Shown: positions 1-8,743, counted from the first letter of the stretch. The stretch: 64,000 nt of DNA from Limivivens faecihominis (GCF_020686945.1 NZ_JAJEPR010000004.1:62001-126000); one strand, 5' to 3'. The notes: generated from the sequence alone by a model not told the origin. Program-made: numbers and translations.

Positions 1-75
1 GGCATTACCATCAAACGAATCGTTTACGGAAACCGCAGACCGGCCCTTTACAAACGTCTTTACGGAATCGACTGA
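1..75 (+). CDS. C-terminal tail of an unidentified protein (partial)
   Basis: Frame 1 is open from the first base to a TGA at 73-75 and encodes 24 residues ending in KRLYGID. The 10-base gap to rimM carries the rimM ribosome site, so the gene is probably co-transcribed with it. In Firmicutes rpsP and khpA usually precede rimM, but this tail resembles neither S16 nor the KH protein. No family is assigned. Confidence 0.4.
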   Translation, partial: GITIKRIVYGNRRPALYKRLYGID

Positions 76-84
76 GGTGAATAA

Positions 85-597
85 ATGGAAGATTTTTTAC
101 AGGTGGGCGTGATCACGGCCACCCATGGAATCCGGGGAGAGGTAAAAGTTTTCCCGACAACGGATGATCCGGAGCGTTTTCTGGATCTTGAGACCGTGTA
201 TCTGGATACGGGCAGAGAGAAAAAGCTCCTGACCATTTCCAGCGTAAAATTTTTTAAACAGTTTGTGATCCTGAAATTCAAGGAATTTGACAATATCAAC
301 GATGTGGAGCCATTCCGCAAGAAGTGCCTTCTGGTGACGAGAGACCAGGCAGTTCCGCTGGAAGAGGATGAATATTTCATCGCAGATCTCATCGGCCTCA
401 GGGTTATCACCGATGAGGACAAGGTGCTCGGAGAGCTTACTGATGTCCTGGAAACCGGGGCCAACGATGTCTATCAGGTCACAGACGAAAACGGAAAGGA
501 GATCCTCCTTCCGGCCATCAAAGACTGTATTCTTTCCGTGGACCTTGAAAAAGGCGAGATGAAAGTACACATACTGGAAGGACTGTTGGATTTATGA
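85..597 (+). CDS. rimM: Ribosome maturation factor RimM
   Basis: A 170-residue protein of normal RimM length. RimM binds ribosomal protein S19 and assists late maturation of the 30S head. The N-terminal barrel carries the typical VGVITATHGIRGEVKV signature (about residues 7-22). A PRC-barrel follows, with DEYFIADLIGL near residue 95 and NDVYQV near residue 129. The ATG follows a GAGGTGA ribosome site at the usual distance. The last codons overlap trmD by four bases (ATGA), a sign of translational coupling, and rimM-trmD-rplS is the standard bacterial order. Cytoplasmic. Confidence 0.96.
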   Translation: MEDFLQVGVITATHGIRGEVKVFPTTDDPERFLDLETVYLDTGREKKLLTISSVKFFKQFVILKFKEFDNINDVEPFRKKCLLVTRDQAVPLEEDEYFIADLIGLRVITDEDKVLGELTDVLETGANDVYQVTDENGKEILLPAIKDCILSVDLEKGEMKVHILEGLLDL

Positions 598-1325
598 ACT
601 ATCATGTACTGACTTTGTTTCCGGAAATGATCCTTCAGGGTCTGAATACCAGCATCATCGGCCGGGCCATCGAGAAAGGAATCTTAAGCCTGGAGGCCGT
701 GAATATCCGGGATTATGCAGGAAACCGTTACGGAAAAGTGGACGATTATCCCTATGGCGGCGGAGCCGGCATGGTCATGCAGGCAGAGCCTGTCTATGCG
801 GCAGTGAAGGACCTGGAAGAACGCATGAGCCATAAGCCACGGGTGATCTACCTGACACCCCAGGGAAGGGTCTTCCGTCAGGAGATGGCGGTGGATTTTG
901 CGAAAGAGGAGGATCTTGTCTTTCTCTGTGGCCACTACGAGGGGATCGATGAGCGTGTCCTGGAGGAAGTGGTGACGGACTACGTTTCCATCGGCGATTA
1001 TGTCCTGACAGGAGGAGAGCTTCCGGCTATGGTCATGATCGATGCCATTTCCCGTATGGTCCCCGGGGTTTTGAGCAACGGCGAGTCCGGCACAATCGAG
1101 TCCTTTCATGATAACCTGCTGGAATATCCCCAGTACAGCCGCCCGGAGGTCTGGAGAGACAAGGCGGTTCCGCCGGTGCTGCTTTCCGGTCATCATGCCA
1201 ATGTGGAAAAATGGCGGCGGGAGGAGTCCATCAAACGGACACTGGAACGGCGGCCGGATCTTCTTGAGGACGCCAATTTAACGGAAAAAGAAAAAAAGTT
1301 TTTGACTTCATTGAAAAAGGGGTAA
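594..1325 (+). CDS. trmD: tRNA (guanine37-N1) methyltransferase TrmD
   Basis: A 243-residue SPOUT methyltransferase that uses S-adenosylmethionine to make m1G37 in tRNAs reading CNN and related codons, which prevents +1 frameshifting. The start matches the family (MNYHVLTLFPEM). The knotted SAM site is visible as CGHYEGIDERV (about residue 112) and GDYVLTGGELPAM (about residue 133). The gene starts inside the rimM stop codon (ATGA). In many bacteria rplS follows directly; here a gene for a secreted protein lies between them. Confidence 0.97.
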   Translation: MNYHVLTLFPEMILQGLNTSIIGRAIEKGILSLEAVNIRDYAGNRYGKVDDYPYGGGAGMVMQAEPVYAAVKDLEERMSHKPRVIYLTPQGRVFRQEMAVDFAKEEDLVFLCGHYEGIDERVLEEVVTDYVSIGDYVLTGGELPAMVMIDAISRMVPGVLSNGESGTIESFHDNLLEYPQYSRPEVWRDKAVPPVLLSGHHANVEKWRREESIKRTLERRPDLLEDANLTEKEKKFLTSLKKG

Positions 1326-1334
1326 AGAGAGAAT

Positions 1335-2792
1335 ATGAAAAAGAGAGTAACCTGTGGTTTTCTGCTGTTGTTTCTGGCGCTGTCTCTTTCTTTTGAGCCC
1401 CGGGTTCAGGCCGCTTATCCGGCGGCCATGTCGGCGGCCCATCCTCTGATGGGTTATCCTCTGTCCCGGGCCAGAAAGACCATTGTTTACACCGACGCGG
1501 CGAGAAAGAAGAAGCTCACGACGCTGACTTACCGTGAGTTTTCGATTCTGAAGTATGACAAGACCAAACAGTCTCTCTACGTCACCTGCAAAGAGGGAAC
1601 GAAGATCATCAAGGGCTGGGTAAAGAGAAATACCTTTTTCTTCACGCAGGATTTTAAGGCCGTACAGTCTTTTGCCAATCAGAATCTGACGCTCTACCAG
1701 GCAAAATCGACTTCCATGTATTATCAGTCCATACCGCTTTATACGGGCGGTTCCACCGTGGGAGAGAGTGGTTCCTGGTATCAGATGACCTTTTATCTGA
1801 ACGGCCGCTATTATCTGGGCTGGATTCCCAAGACAGACTATGGAAAAATCCGTCTCTCCATGGATACGACGGAGCAGCTTCTGGCAGACGGCACCTACAC
1901 AATCCGCGCCCGCGAGAGAAACCGCTTTTCCCTGACGGCAGATACGGCCAAAGGAACTGCCCTTCTCCGGAAAACCACGGGAAAAGAGAATCAGCTGTAT
2001 ACACTGAAGCATGTGGAGAATAATCAGTATACCATTTCACCCTATGGAACAGAGCTTTATCTGGGCCTTAAGGATGGGAAGCTTGCTGCCGTTTCAGACA
2101 AGACACTCTGGACCTTCACAAGATATGGCCGCTATTTTGCCCTCCGTGAGGTGAAGAGCCAGAAGGGTATCGCCTTTGTCTCCGGAAAGGGAATTTTCGA
2201 GCGGAGATATGCCCGGACCAGCTCGCTTCAGAACTGGGTATTTACCAAAACGACGGTGAAGAATGAGGAGAGAAAGAACACGGTCTTTTCCCAGTATGAT
2301 CCCAAATGGGGCGGAAACACCTACTGTGATGGCAATCCGGTACGGACCATTTCCAGCTCTGGCTGCGGCGTGGTATCCTTTGTAAATGCGATCTACGCCC
2401 TGAACGGAGAGTATATTGATCCGACCGTACTGGCCCGGTACTCCAATTCCCACGGTCATTATTTCTATATGCAGGGAACTGCGGATACACTTTATGCCGA
2501 TTTTGCCCGGACCAATGGAGTTTTCTATCACTTTAAATGGGATGGTAAGATCTATGACACGGCTTCTTTAAAGAAGCATCTCAAAAATGGCGGTACGGCT
2601 GTGGCTCTGGTGCCCGGTCATTATATTGCGATCGCCGGGTATCGGGAGAGCGACAACAGTTTCCTCGTACTGGATTCTGCCATTTACAACAAACGACCGA
2701 CCACGATCAACGGCGACTGGGTCAGCGAAGCGACCCTCCGGACAGGAACGCTGTACTGTTCCTATTTCCATCTCTTCAGCCGCGTAAAATAA
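1335..2792 (+). CDS. Secreted protein with C39-like cysteine peptidase domain
   Basis: 485 residues. An N-terminal signal peptide (KKR, then a hydrophobic core, cleavage near VQA-AYP at residue 27) predicts export. Residues about 45-170 look like SH3-type beta repeats (each ending GW plus a basic residue). Residues about 183-305 resemble a ricin-type beta-trefoil (DGTYTIRA, then QNWVF). Residues about 317-485 match the C39-like peptidase family, with likely catalytic Cys344 (SSGCGVVSF), His429 (PGHYIAIAG) and Asp447 (FLVLDSA). The substrate is unknown; cell-wall peptide or protein processing is an inference. It starts nine bases after trmD and has no convincing promoter of its own. Confidence 0.8.
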   Translation: MKKRVTCGFLLLFLALSLSFEPRVQAAYPAAMSAAHPLMGYPLSRARKTIVYTDAARKKKLTTLTYREFSILKYDKTKQSLYVTCKEGTKIIKGWVKRNTFFFTQDFKAVQSFANQNLTLYQAKSTSMYYQSIPLYTGGSTVGESGSWYQMTFYLNGRYYLGWIPKTDYGKIRLSMDTTEQLLADGTYTIRARERNRFSLTADTAKGTALLRKTTGKENQLYTLKHVENNQYTISPYGTELYLGLKDGKLAAVSDKTLWTFTRYGRYFALREVKSQKGIAFVSGKGIFERRYARTSSLQNWVFTKTTVKNEERKNTVFSQYDPKWGGNTYCDGNPVRTISSSGCGVVSFVNAIYALNGEYIDPTVLARYSNSHGHYFYMQGTADTLYADFARTNGVFYHFKWDGKIYDTASLKKHLKNGGTAVALVPGHYIAIAGYRESDNSFLVLDSAIYNKRPTTINGDWVSEATLRTGTLYCSYFHLFSRVK

Positions 2793-2805
2793 TGGCAAAA
2801 ACCGC

Positions 2806-2834
2806 TTGCATTTTACAGAAAGTTATGATAAAGT
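2806..2834 (+). promoter_or_regulatory. Predicted promoter for rplS
   Basis: TTGCAT (2806-2811), a 17-base spacer, and TAAAGT (2829-2834) preceded by TG, an extended -10. The same 27-base context recurs upstream of eno with two mismatches, which supports a real promoter. Confidence 0.6.
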
Positions 2835-2912
2835 ATTAAATGTTGTGAGTAAGAGATGGTCCTCTGTTACAAGAATTGTATTAAGAACATCCGAATAATA
2901 AGGAGGAACACA

Positions 2913-3260
2913 ATGAACGATATTATCAAAAACATCGAAGCTGCTCAGCTCCGTGAAGATGCACCCCAGTTCAACGTTGGAGATACCGTTAAGGTATACG
3001 CTAAGATCAAAGAGGGAAACCGTGAGCGTATCCAGGTATTCGAAGGTACTGTTTTAAAGAAACAGGGCGGAAGCGTAAGAGCTACCTTCACTGTTCGTAA
3101 GAATTCCAACGGCATCGGCGTTGAGAAGACCTGGCCTTTACATTCCCCGAACGTTGAGAAGGTTGAAGTTGTAAGACGCGGTCGTGTAAGACGTGCAAAA
3201 CTGAATTATCTGAGACAGCGTGTCGGCAAGAGCGCAAAGGTAAAAGAATTAGTAAAATAA
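2913..3260 (+). CDS. rplS: 50S ribosomal protein L19
   Basis: 115 residues, the standard L19 length, starting MNDIIKNIEAAQLR. L19 sits at the 30S-50S interface. The signature RIQVFEGTVLKK and the basic tail RRGRVRRAKLNYLRQ are present. An upstream in-frame start at 2856 is possible, but the ATG at 2913 has an AGGAGGAACACA ribosome site and gives the family N-terminus. Codon use is strongly biased (GTA, AAA, CGT), as expected for a highly expressed gene. It probably has its own promoter at 2806 and a hairpin terminator at 3271. Confidence 0.97.
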   Translation: MNDIIKNIEAAQLREDAPQFNVGDTVKVYAKIKEGNRERIQVFEGTVLKKQGGSVRATFTVRKNSNGIGVEKTWPLHSPNVEKVEVVRRGRVRRAKLNYLRQRVGKSAKVKELVK

Positions 3261-3270
3261 AAAATGGACC

Positions 3271-3303
3271 AGGGACAATTACAGTAGTAGTTGTCCCTTG
3301 TTT
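3271..3303 (+). terminator. Probable intrinsic terminator after rplS
   Basis: AGGGACAA (3271-3278) pairs perfectly with TTGTCCCT (3291-3298) and is followed by TGTTTGTT. The U-tract is interrupted, so partial read-through into lepB is plausible. Confidence 0.6.
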
Positions 3304-3319
3304 GTTATGAGGGAACATT

Positions 3320-3865
3320 ATGGCGAAGAAGAAACGAAGTATTCCCCAGCAGATTTTTCTCTGGGTCTTCCAGATCGTCATCGTCGTGCTGTTCGCCTTT
3401 GTACTGGTCTATTTCTTTGGACAGACGAGAGCCTGTATCGGTCAGTCCATGAGTACGACCATCGAGGGCGGAGACGCGGTACTTTTGGACGGATTATCAT
3501 ATAAGCTTGGAAATCCCAAAAGGAATGATGTGATCGCATTTCAGCTGAACGGAAACCGGGAAGGAGCTTCCTCCATCAAACGGATCCTGGGAGTTCCCGG
3601 GGAGACTATCCAGATCAAGGATGGGATGATCTATATCGATGGAGAGATCTATCTGGAGAAAAAGGATTACCCGGCAATGACAGACGCGGGGCTCGCGGAG
3701 GAGCCAATTACCCTGGGTACAAATCAGTATTTTGTGCTGGGTGACAACCGGAACAACAGTGAAGACAGCCGTTATGCGGATGTGGGCGTTGTCAGCGGCA
3801 AAAATATCGAGGGAAAAGTATGGTTTGTTCTTTCCCCGAGCAACCATATGGGTTTAGTAAAGTAA
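3320..3865 (+). CDS. lepB: Signal peptidase I (first of two)
   Basis: 181 residues with one N-terminal membrane anchor (about 11-33) and an extracellular catalytic domain of the S26 family. It cleaves signal peptides of exported proteins. The nucleophile is probably Ser43 in GQSMSTTI and the general base Lys87 in SSIKRILGVPGE. The box GDNRNNSEDSRYADVG follows near residue 140. Compared with the second copy, the nucleophile box is less canonical (SMSTTI rather than SMSPTL), so substrate preference may differ. It begins 60 bases after rplS with a GAGGGAAC ribosome site. Confidence 0.93.
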   Translation: MAKKKRSIPQQIFLWVFQIVIVVLFAFVLVYFFGQTRACIGQSMSTTIEGGDAVLLDGLSYKLGNPKRNDVIAFQLNGNREGASSIKRILGVPGETIQIKDGMIYIDGEIYLEKKDYPAMTDAGLAEEPITLGTNQYFVLGDNRNNSEDSRYADVGVVSGKNIEGKVWFVLSPSNHMGLVK

Positions 3866-3885
3866 AAGAAACGAGAGGATATTGC

Positions 3886-4740
3886 ATGAATTATCAGTGG
3901 TACCCCGGTCATATGACCAAGGCCAGACGGATGATGCAGGAGGACATCAAGCTCATTGATCTTGTCATCGAGCTGGTGGATGCCAGAGTGCCGTTCAGCA
4001 GCCGGAATCCGGATATCGACGAGCTGGCGAAAAATAAATCGAGGCTGATCCTTTTAAATAAGAGCGATCTGGCGGATAAGGCGAAGACTGCCCGCTGGGT
4101 CGAGTATTTCCAGCAGAAAGGGTTCTATGTGCTGGAACTGAACGCCAAGACCGGCGCGGGAATGAAGGCCATCGACGGCGTTGTGAAGGAAGCCTGCCGG
4201 GAAAAAATCGAGCGGGATTTGAAACGGGGGATCAAAAACCGTCCGGTCCGGGCTATGGTGGTGGGAATCCCCAATGTGGGAAAATCCACCTTTATTAACA
4301 GCTATGCGGGCAAGGCCTGCACGAAGACGGGAAACAAGCCCGGTGTCACCAAGGGAAAACAGTGGATTCGCTTAAATAAGACCACAGAGCTTCTGGACAC
4401 ACCAGGAATCCTCTGGCCGAAATTTGAAGACCAGTCTGTGGGCCTGAAACTAGCCCTCATCGGCTCCATCCGGGACGAGATCCTGAATATCGATGAGCTC
4501 GCGATCTCTCTCATCACCTTCCTTTCTGCCGAATATAAGGGGATTCTGGCAGAGCGTTACGGGATCGAAGAAGAAGGGACGCCGCTGGCTATGCTGGAAG
4601 CCATTGCAGAGAAGAGAGGTTGTCTTCTGAAAGGAAAAGGCCTGGATTACAGCAAGGCTGCAGGAATCCTCATCGATGATTTCCGCAGCGGCCGTCTGGG
4701 AAGACTGACACTGGAGCTGCCGGAAGAAAAAGAGGCGTAA
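3886..4740 (+). CDS. rbgA: Ribosome biogenesis GTPase RbgA (YlqF)
   Basis: 284 residues, a circularly permuted GTPase needed for late 50S assembly in Bacillus. The permutation is visible: the G4 motif LLNKSDLAD (about residue 57) precedes G1 GIPNVGKS (about 128) and G3 DTPG (about 172). The family start MNYQWYPGHMTKARRMM sets the ATG at 3886, with GAGAGGAT upstream; a longer frame from 3820 would overlap lepB and add 22 unsupported residues. It lies between two signal peptidase genes, and the rbgA-rnhB neighbourhood is common in Firmicutes. Confidence 0.95.
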   Translation: MNYQWYPGHMTKARRMMQEDIKLIDLVIELVDARVPFSSRNPDIDELAKNKSRLILLNKSDLADKAKTARWVEYFQQKGFYVLELNAKTGAGMKAIDGVVKEACREKIERDLKRGIKNRPVRAMVVGIPNVGKSTFINSYAGKACTKTGNKPGVTKGKQWIRLNKTTELLDTPGILWPKFEDQSVGLKLALIGSIRDEILNIDELAISLITFLSAEYKGILAERYGIEEEGTPLAMLEAIAEKRGCLLKGKGLDYSKAAGILIDDFRSGRLGRLTLELPEEKEA

Positions 4741-4764
4741 GCCGCAAGGAAACGGTGGGAGAGT

Positions 4765-5310
4765 ATGAATAAGCACAGAGTGAGGAGGCTTTTCGGAGCG
4801 CTGGCCTGTATCTGTCTGGTCTTTTTCCTGACCTGGTTTTTTACAGAGTTTGTGGGGCAACGCACGGAGGTGGAGGGCATGTCCATGTCCCCTACATTGA
4901 AGGACAAAGAAAATCTGATCCTGGACAAGATCAGTTACCGATTTCGGGATCCGAAGCGGTATGAGATTGTGGTTTTTCCACCAAAATATAAAGAAAATAC
5001 CTATTATATCAAGCGGGTCATCGGTCTTCCCGGGGAGACGGTGGAGATCTGGAAGGGAGAAGTCTATATTGACGGCCAGCGCCTTCCCGGGGATGATTCC
5101 TATGGGAAAATAGAAGATCCGGGCCTGGCGGCAGAGCCGTTTCTCCTCGGCGAGGATGAATATTTCGTGCTGGGAGACAACCGGAACGATTCCATAGACA
5201 GCCGGGAGCCGGAGGTGGGAGCCGTCCGCCGGGCGGATATCCTGGGAAGAGCCGTTTTTCGGGTCTGGCCCCTCACGGAGTTTGGCTTTCTGTCCAGGAA
5301 GAGAGGATAA
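4765..5310 (+). CDS. lepB: Signal peptidase I (second of two)
   Basis: 181 residues with one N-terminal transmembrane helix (about 9-29). The catalytic Ser40 sits in the canonical GMSMSPTL box and Lys83 in YYIKRVIGLPGE; the later GDNRNDSIDSRE box is also intact. It is a membrane-bound type I signal peptidase like the copy at 3320, of equal length but clearly diverged in sequence, so this is an old paralogue pair. The ATG follows GGTGGGAG. The gene ends three bases before rnhB. Confidence 0.94.
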   Translation: MNKHRVRRLFGALACICLVFFLTWFFTEFVGQRTEVEGMSMSPTLKDKENLILDKISYRFRDPKRYEIVVFPPKYKENTYYIKRVIGLPGETVEIWKGEVYIDGQRLPGDDSYGKIEDPGLAAEPFLLGEDEYFVLGDNRNDSIDSREPEVGAVRRADILGRAVFRVWPLTEFGFLSRKRG

Positions 5311-5313
5311 CGA

Positions 5314-6075
5314 ATGGAAAAAAAGATAGCGGAGATCCGTAAGGAGTTTGAGGCGGCTTCTTTTTCTGAGATTCCGGCGCTGATAGAGGCATACTGGGAG
5401 GATGAGAGAAGCGGAGTCAGAAATCTGATCGGAAAATACGAGAAAAAACTGGACGCTCTCGACAAAGAGAGGGAGCGCCTGGAAGCGATGCGTCAGTACG
5501 AGCATGAATACGAGGGCCAGTATGAGCTGATCTGCGGCATTGATGAGGCAGGAAGAGGCCCTCTGGCCGGCCCGGTGGTGGCTGGAGCCGTGATTCTTCC
5601 GAAGGACTGTGAGATTCTGGGACTCAACGATTCCAAGAAGCTCTCGGAGAAAAAGAGGGAAGAGCTCTATGATGAGATTATGGAGAAGGCCGTAGCTGCC
5701 GCCGTTGGTATTGTAGGCCCTGCCCGGATCGATGAGATCAACATTCTTCAGGCTACCTACGAGGCCATGAGGGAGGCCGTGGGCAAACTTTCCAGAGCAC
5801 CCCGGATTCTTCTCAACGACGCCGTACGGATCCCGGGCATTGCGATTCCCCAGGTTCCGATCATCAAGGGAGATGCCAAGAGCGTTTCCATCGCGGCAGC
5901 CAGTATTCTGGCGAAAGTGACCAGGGACCGGCTCATGTACGAGTATGACAAGATCATGCCGGAGTATGGTTTTGCTTCCCACAAGGGGTACGGTTCCAAG
6001 GTACATATCGAGGCTCTTCAGAAATATGGTCCTTCCCCTATCCACCGGAAGACCTTTATCACCCATTTCTGCTAG
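5314..6075 (+). CDS. rnhB: Ribonuclease HII
   Basis: 253 residues. It removes RNA from RNA-DNA hybrids, including single ribonucleotides. The catalytic domain begins at ICGIDEAGRGPLAGPVVAGA, with Asp77 and Glu78 as metal ligands, followed by LNDSKKLSEKKRE. It ends with SPIHRKTFITHF. An N-terminal charged helical extension of about 70 residues, as in the Bacillus subtilis enzyme, precedes it. The start codon is close behind lepB and has GAGAGGAT upstream. Confidence 0.95.
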   Translation: MEKKIAEIRKEFEAASFSEIPALIEAYWEDERSGVRNLIGKYEKKLDALDKERERLEAMRQYEHEYEGQYELICGIDEAGRGPLAGPVVAGAVILPKDCEILGLNDSKKLSEKKREELYDEIMEKAVAAAVGIVGPARIDEINILQATYEAMREAVGKLSRAPRILLNDAVRIPGIAIPQVPIIKGDAKSVSIAAASILAKVTRDRLMYEYDKIMPEYGFASHKGYGSKVHIEALQKYGPSPIHRKTFITHFC

Positions 6076-6112
6076 TCTGCGGGGACTGGCCGGGAGAGCC
6101 TGACGGATATAA

Positions 6113-6466
6113 TTGAACAAACGGAAAATCGGGGCGGCCTACGAAATGCAGGCCGCCGCTTATTTAAAGAAAAAAGGATACCGGATTCTGGAAGCAAATT
6201 TCCGCTGTCGCTTTGGCGAGATCGACCTCATTGCCCGGGATGGAGCTTATCTGGTGTTCATCGAAGTGAAATACCGCAGTTCCTTAAAAGACGGGGATTC
6301 CCTGGAGGCTGTGAATCGGAGAAAACAGAGAAAAATCATCCGGGTGGCAGAGTATTATCTCTGCATGTATCAGGAGAAAGCAGATCTGCCCTGCCGGTTT
6401 GATGTGATCGGGATCGAGGAGGAACGAATCCGGCTGATCCGGAACGCCTTCGACTGCGGCAGTTAA
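6113..6466 (+). CDS. yraN: UPF0102 family protein YraN (endonuclease-like fold)
   Basis: 117 residues, the family length. The motif RFGEIDLIARDG followed by VFIEVKYRS gives the D and ExK residues of a restriction-endonuclease-like core. The biological role of YraN is not settled. The likely start is TTG at 6113 (NKRKIGAAYEMQAAAYL), since no ATG gives the full conserved N-terminus. It sits directly downstream of rnhB, a common pairing in Firmicutes. Confidence 0.88.
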   Translation: MNKRKIGAAYEMQAAAYLKKKGYRILEANFRCRFGEIDLIARDGAYLVFIEVKYRSSLKDGDSLEAVNRRKQRKIIRVAEYYLCMYQEKADLPCRFDVIGIEEERIRLIRNAFDCGS

Positions 6467-6479
6467 AAGGAGAGCGCAT

Positions 6480-7331
6480 ATGAAGAAAATCCGAAGAAAA
6501 TCAGAGAGAGAAGTGCTGACCTGGCACGGAGAAAAAGAGGTTCCCTATTTTACGTTTCCGTCTTTCGAAAAGCTGTCGGAAATCGTGCATGGCTTTTCCA
6601 GCCGTCTGGGCGGTGTGAGCGAGGGCTGTCTTTCCAGCATGAATTTAAGCTTCAGCCGGGGAGACGAGCCGGAGCGGGTCCGGGAAAATTTTCGCCGGAT
6701 GGCGGAGAGCATCGGATTTTCCGAGGAGAATCTGGTCTTTTCCATGCAGACTCACACGACCAATGTCCGCCGGGTGGGAAAGGAAGACTGCGGCAGAGGA
6801 CTCCTTCGGCCGGTGGGTTACCGGGATGTGGACGGTCTTGTGACCAATGAGCCGGAGGTGGTTCTTGCGACCTTTTACGCGGACTGTGTGCCGCTCTTCT
6901 TTATGGATCCGGTACGCCATTGCATTGGCCTTTCCCATTCCGGCTGGCGCGGCACCGTGGGCAAGATCGGAAAAGTCACAGTGGAGACGATGACGAGGGA
7001 GTTTGGAAGCGACCCGAAGGATATTCTGGCGGCGGTGGGACCTTCCATCTGTCAGGATTGCTACGAGGTCAGTGAGGAAGTCATCGGGCTTTTCCGGGAA
7101 AACTTCGTCGAAGAGCTCTGGCCAAAGCTTTTCTATGGAAAGGAGAATGGTCACTATCAGCTGAATCTCTGGGAGGCTAACCGGTCGATCTTCGAGGAGG
7201 CCGGGATCCTGCCGGAGCATATCACGGTGACGGATGTTTGTACGGCCTGCAATCCGGAGCTTCTCTTTTCCCACCGGGCTTCCGGCGGAAAAAGGGGAAA
7301 TCTGGCCGGTTTCTTAGGCTTACGGGCATAA
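6480..7331 (+). CDS. pgeF: Purine nucleoside phosphorylase / laccase-domain protein (YfiH, PgeF)
   Basis: 283 residues of the multicopper polyphenol-oxidase-like family, whose members act as zinc-dependent purine nucleoside phosphorylases and, in E. coli, in peptidoglycan editing. Metal-site motifs are present: MQTHTTNVR (about residue 88), ADCVPLFF (about 138) and HSGWRGTVGKIG (about 157). The C-terminus has CTACNPELLFSHRASGG. The ATG follows AAGGAGAG. The gene ends at a strong bidirectional terminator facing the convergent metY gene. Confidence 0.9.
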   Translation: MKKIRRKSEREVLTWHGEKEVPYFTFPSFEKLSEIVHGFSSRLGGVSEGCLSSMNLSFSRGDEPERVRENFRRMAESIGFSEENLVFSMQTHTTNVRRVGKEDCGRGLLRPVGYRDVDGLVTNEPEVVLATFYADCVPLFFMDPVRHCIGLSHSGWRGTVGKIGKVTVETMTREFGSDPKDILAAVGPSICQDCYEVSEEVIGLFRENFVEELWPKLFYGKENGHYQLNLWEANRSIFEEAGILPEHITVTDVCTACNPELLFSHRASGGKRGNLAGFLGLRA

Positions 7332-7379
7332 AAAATCCGCTGTACGGGGAAAGAAAAATCCCTGTACGGCGGATTTTTT
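7331..7379. terminator. Bidirectional intrinsic terminator
   Basis: AAAATCCGC-TGTAC-GGGG pairs with CCC-TGTAC-GGCGGATTTT around a short A-rich loop, with A-runs on the left and T-runs on the right. It serves pgeF on the plus strand and metY on the minus strand. Confidence 0.85.
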
Positions 7380-8666
7380 TTACTGGATAGCGTCCAGTGC
7401 GTTGGAGATATCGGCGATGAGATCCTCTTTGTCTTCCAGGCCCAGGCTGATGCGGATCAGCTCTGCGGGAACGCCTGCCTCGACGAGCTGTTCGTCGGTC
7501 ATCTGGCGGTGCGTGGAGGTGGCGGGATTCAGACAGCAGGTTCTGGCGTCAGCCACATGAGTCTCGATGGCTCCGAGTCTTAAGTTCTGCATGAAGGTGG
7601 AAGCTGCTTTCCGGCCGCCCTTGAGGCCGAAGGAGACAACGCCGCAGCCGCCGTTGGGCAGATATTTCTGGGCTCTCTCGTAGTATTTGTTGGAGGGGAG
7701 ACCGGAATAGTTTACATAGGCAACCTTCGGATGTTTCTCCAGGAACTCGGCTACCGCCTGGCCGTTTTCCACATGCTTCGGCATACGGACATGGAGAGAT
7801 TCCAGACCCAGATTCAGGATGAAAGCGTTATTCGGGGACTGCATGGAACCGAAGTCGCGCATGAGCTGGGCGGTACATTTGGTGATGAAAGCGCCCTCTT
7901 TTCCGAATTTTTCCGCATAGGTGATTCCGTGATAGCTCTCATCCGGTGTGCAGAGTCCCGGATATTTGTCTGCATGGGCCATCCAGTCGAAGACACCGTG
8001 GTCCACAATAGCTCCGCCTAAAGCTGCTCCGTGGCCGTCCATGTATTTGGTGGTGGAATGGGTCACGATATCAGCGCCCCACTCAAAGGGACGGCAGTTT
8101 ACGGGAGTGGGGAAGGTATTATCCACAATGAGGGGAACGCCGTGAGCATGGGCCACTTTGGCAAAAAGTTCAATATCGAGAACCGTCAGGGCCGGATTGG
8201 CGATGGTCTCGCCGAACATGGCTTTGGTGTTGGGACGGAAAGCTGCATTCAGTTCTTCCTCGGTGGCATCCGGGGAAACGAAAGTTGCGGTGATTCCCAT
8301 TTTTGCCATCGTGACGGAAATCAGGTTGAAGGTTCCGCCGTAGATGGAAGAGGAGGCCACGATATGGTCGCCGCACTCACAGATATTGAAGAGAGCCAGA
8401 AAATTAGCTGCCTGACCGGAAGAGGTAAGCATGGCTGCCGTGCCGCCCTCCATGGCTGCGATCTTGGCTGCCACATGGTCATTGGTGGGGTTCTGGAGTC
8501 TGGAATAGAAATATCCGGAAGCCTCCAGATCAAAGAGTTTTCCCATGTCCTCGCTGGTATCATATTTGAAAGTCGTGGACTGGATGATGGGGATCTGCCG
8601 CGGCTCCCCGTTTCCCGGTTTGTAACCGGCCTGTACGCATTTTGTACCCATTCTGTATTCGTTCAT
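7380..8666 (-). CDS. metY: O-acetylhomoserine aminocarboxypropyltransferase (sulfhydrylase)
   Basis: 428 residues of the Cys/Met-metabolism PLP family. It probably condenses O-acetylhomoserine with sulfide to homocysteine (methionine synthesis). The PLP lysine is in THSTTKYMDGHGAALGG (about residue 206), and the SRLQNPTND and SGQAAN motifs are present. Length and the GADIVTHSTTK context fit MetY better than cystathionine gamma-synthase. The ATG at 8666 stands eight bases from AGGAGG; a GTG three bases upstream is also possible. It has its own promoter just past prs, and a strong hairpin forms its leader. Confidence 0.9.
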   Translation of the reverse strand: MNEYRMGTKCVQAGYKPGNGEPRQIPIIQSTTFKYDTSEDMGKLFDLEASGYFYSRLQNPTNDHVAAKIAAMEGGTAAMLTSSGQAANFLALFNICECGDHIVASSSIYGGTFNLISVTMAKMGITATFVSPDATEEELNAAFRPNTKAMFGETIANPALTVLDIELFAKVAHAHGVPLIVDNTFPTPVNCRPFEWGADIVTHSTTKYMDGHGAALGGAIVDHGVFDWMAHADKYPGLCTPDESYHGITYAEKFGKEGAFITKCTAQLMRDFGSMQSPNNAFILNLGLESLHVRMPKHVENGQAVAEFLEKHPKVAYVNYSGLPSNKYYERAQKYLPNGGCGVVSFGLKGGRKAASTFMQNLRLGAIETHVADARTCCLNPATSTHRQMTDEQLVEAGVPAELIRISLGLEDKEDLIADISNALDAIQ

Positions 8667-8694
8667 CACATTTTCCTCCTGTTATTTACACAGA

Positions 8695-8732
8695 AAATGC
8701 TCCCTGCATGATGACGCTTACAGGGAGCATTT
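8695..8732 (-). terminator. 12-bp perfect hairpin between prs and metY
   Basis: AAATGCTCCCTG pairs with CAGGGAGCATTT around a 14-base loop; on the minus strand it is followed by TCTGTG. It is placed as the prs terminator, but it also lies right after the predicted metY start site, so it could act as a metY leader hairpin. Confidence 0.55.
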
Positions 8733-8743
8733 CAGGTACTTTT

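Noticed and set aside
4450..6120. Long minus-strand open frame (556 codons) opposite rbgA, lepB and rnhB
   Set aside because: It is the complement of three well-supported genes, has no ribosome site and no family resemblance.
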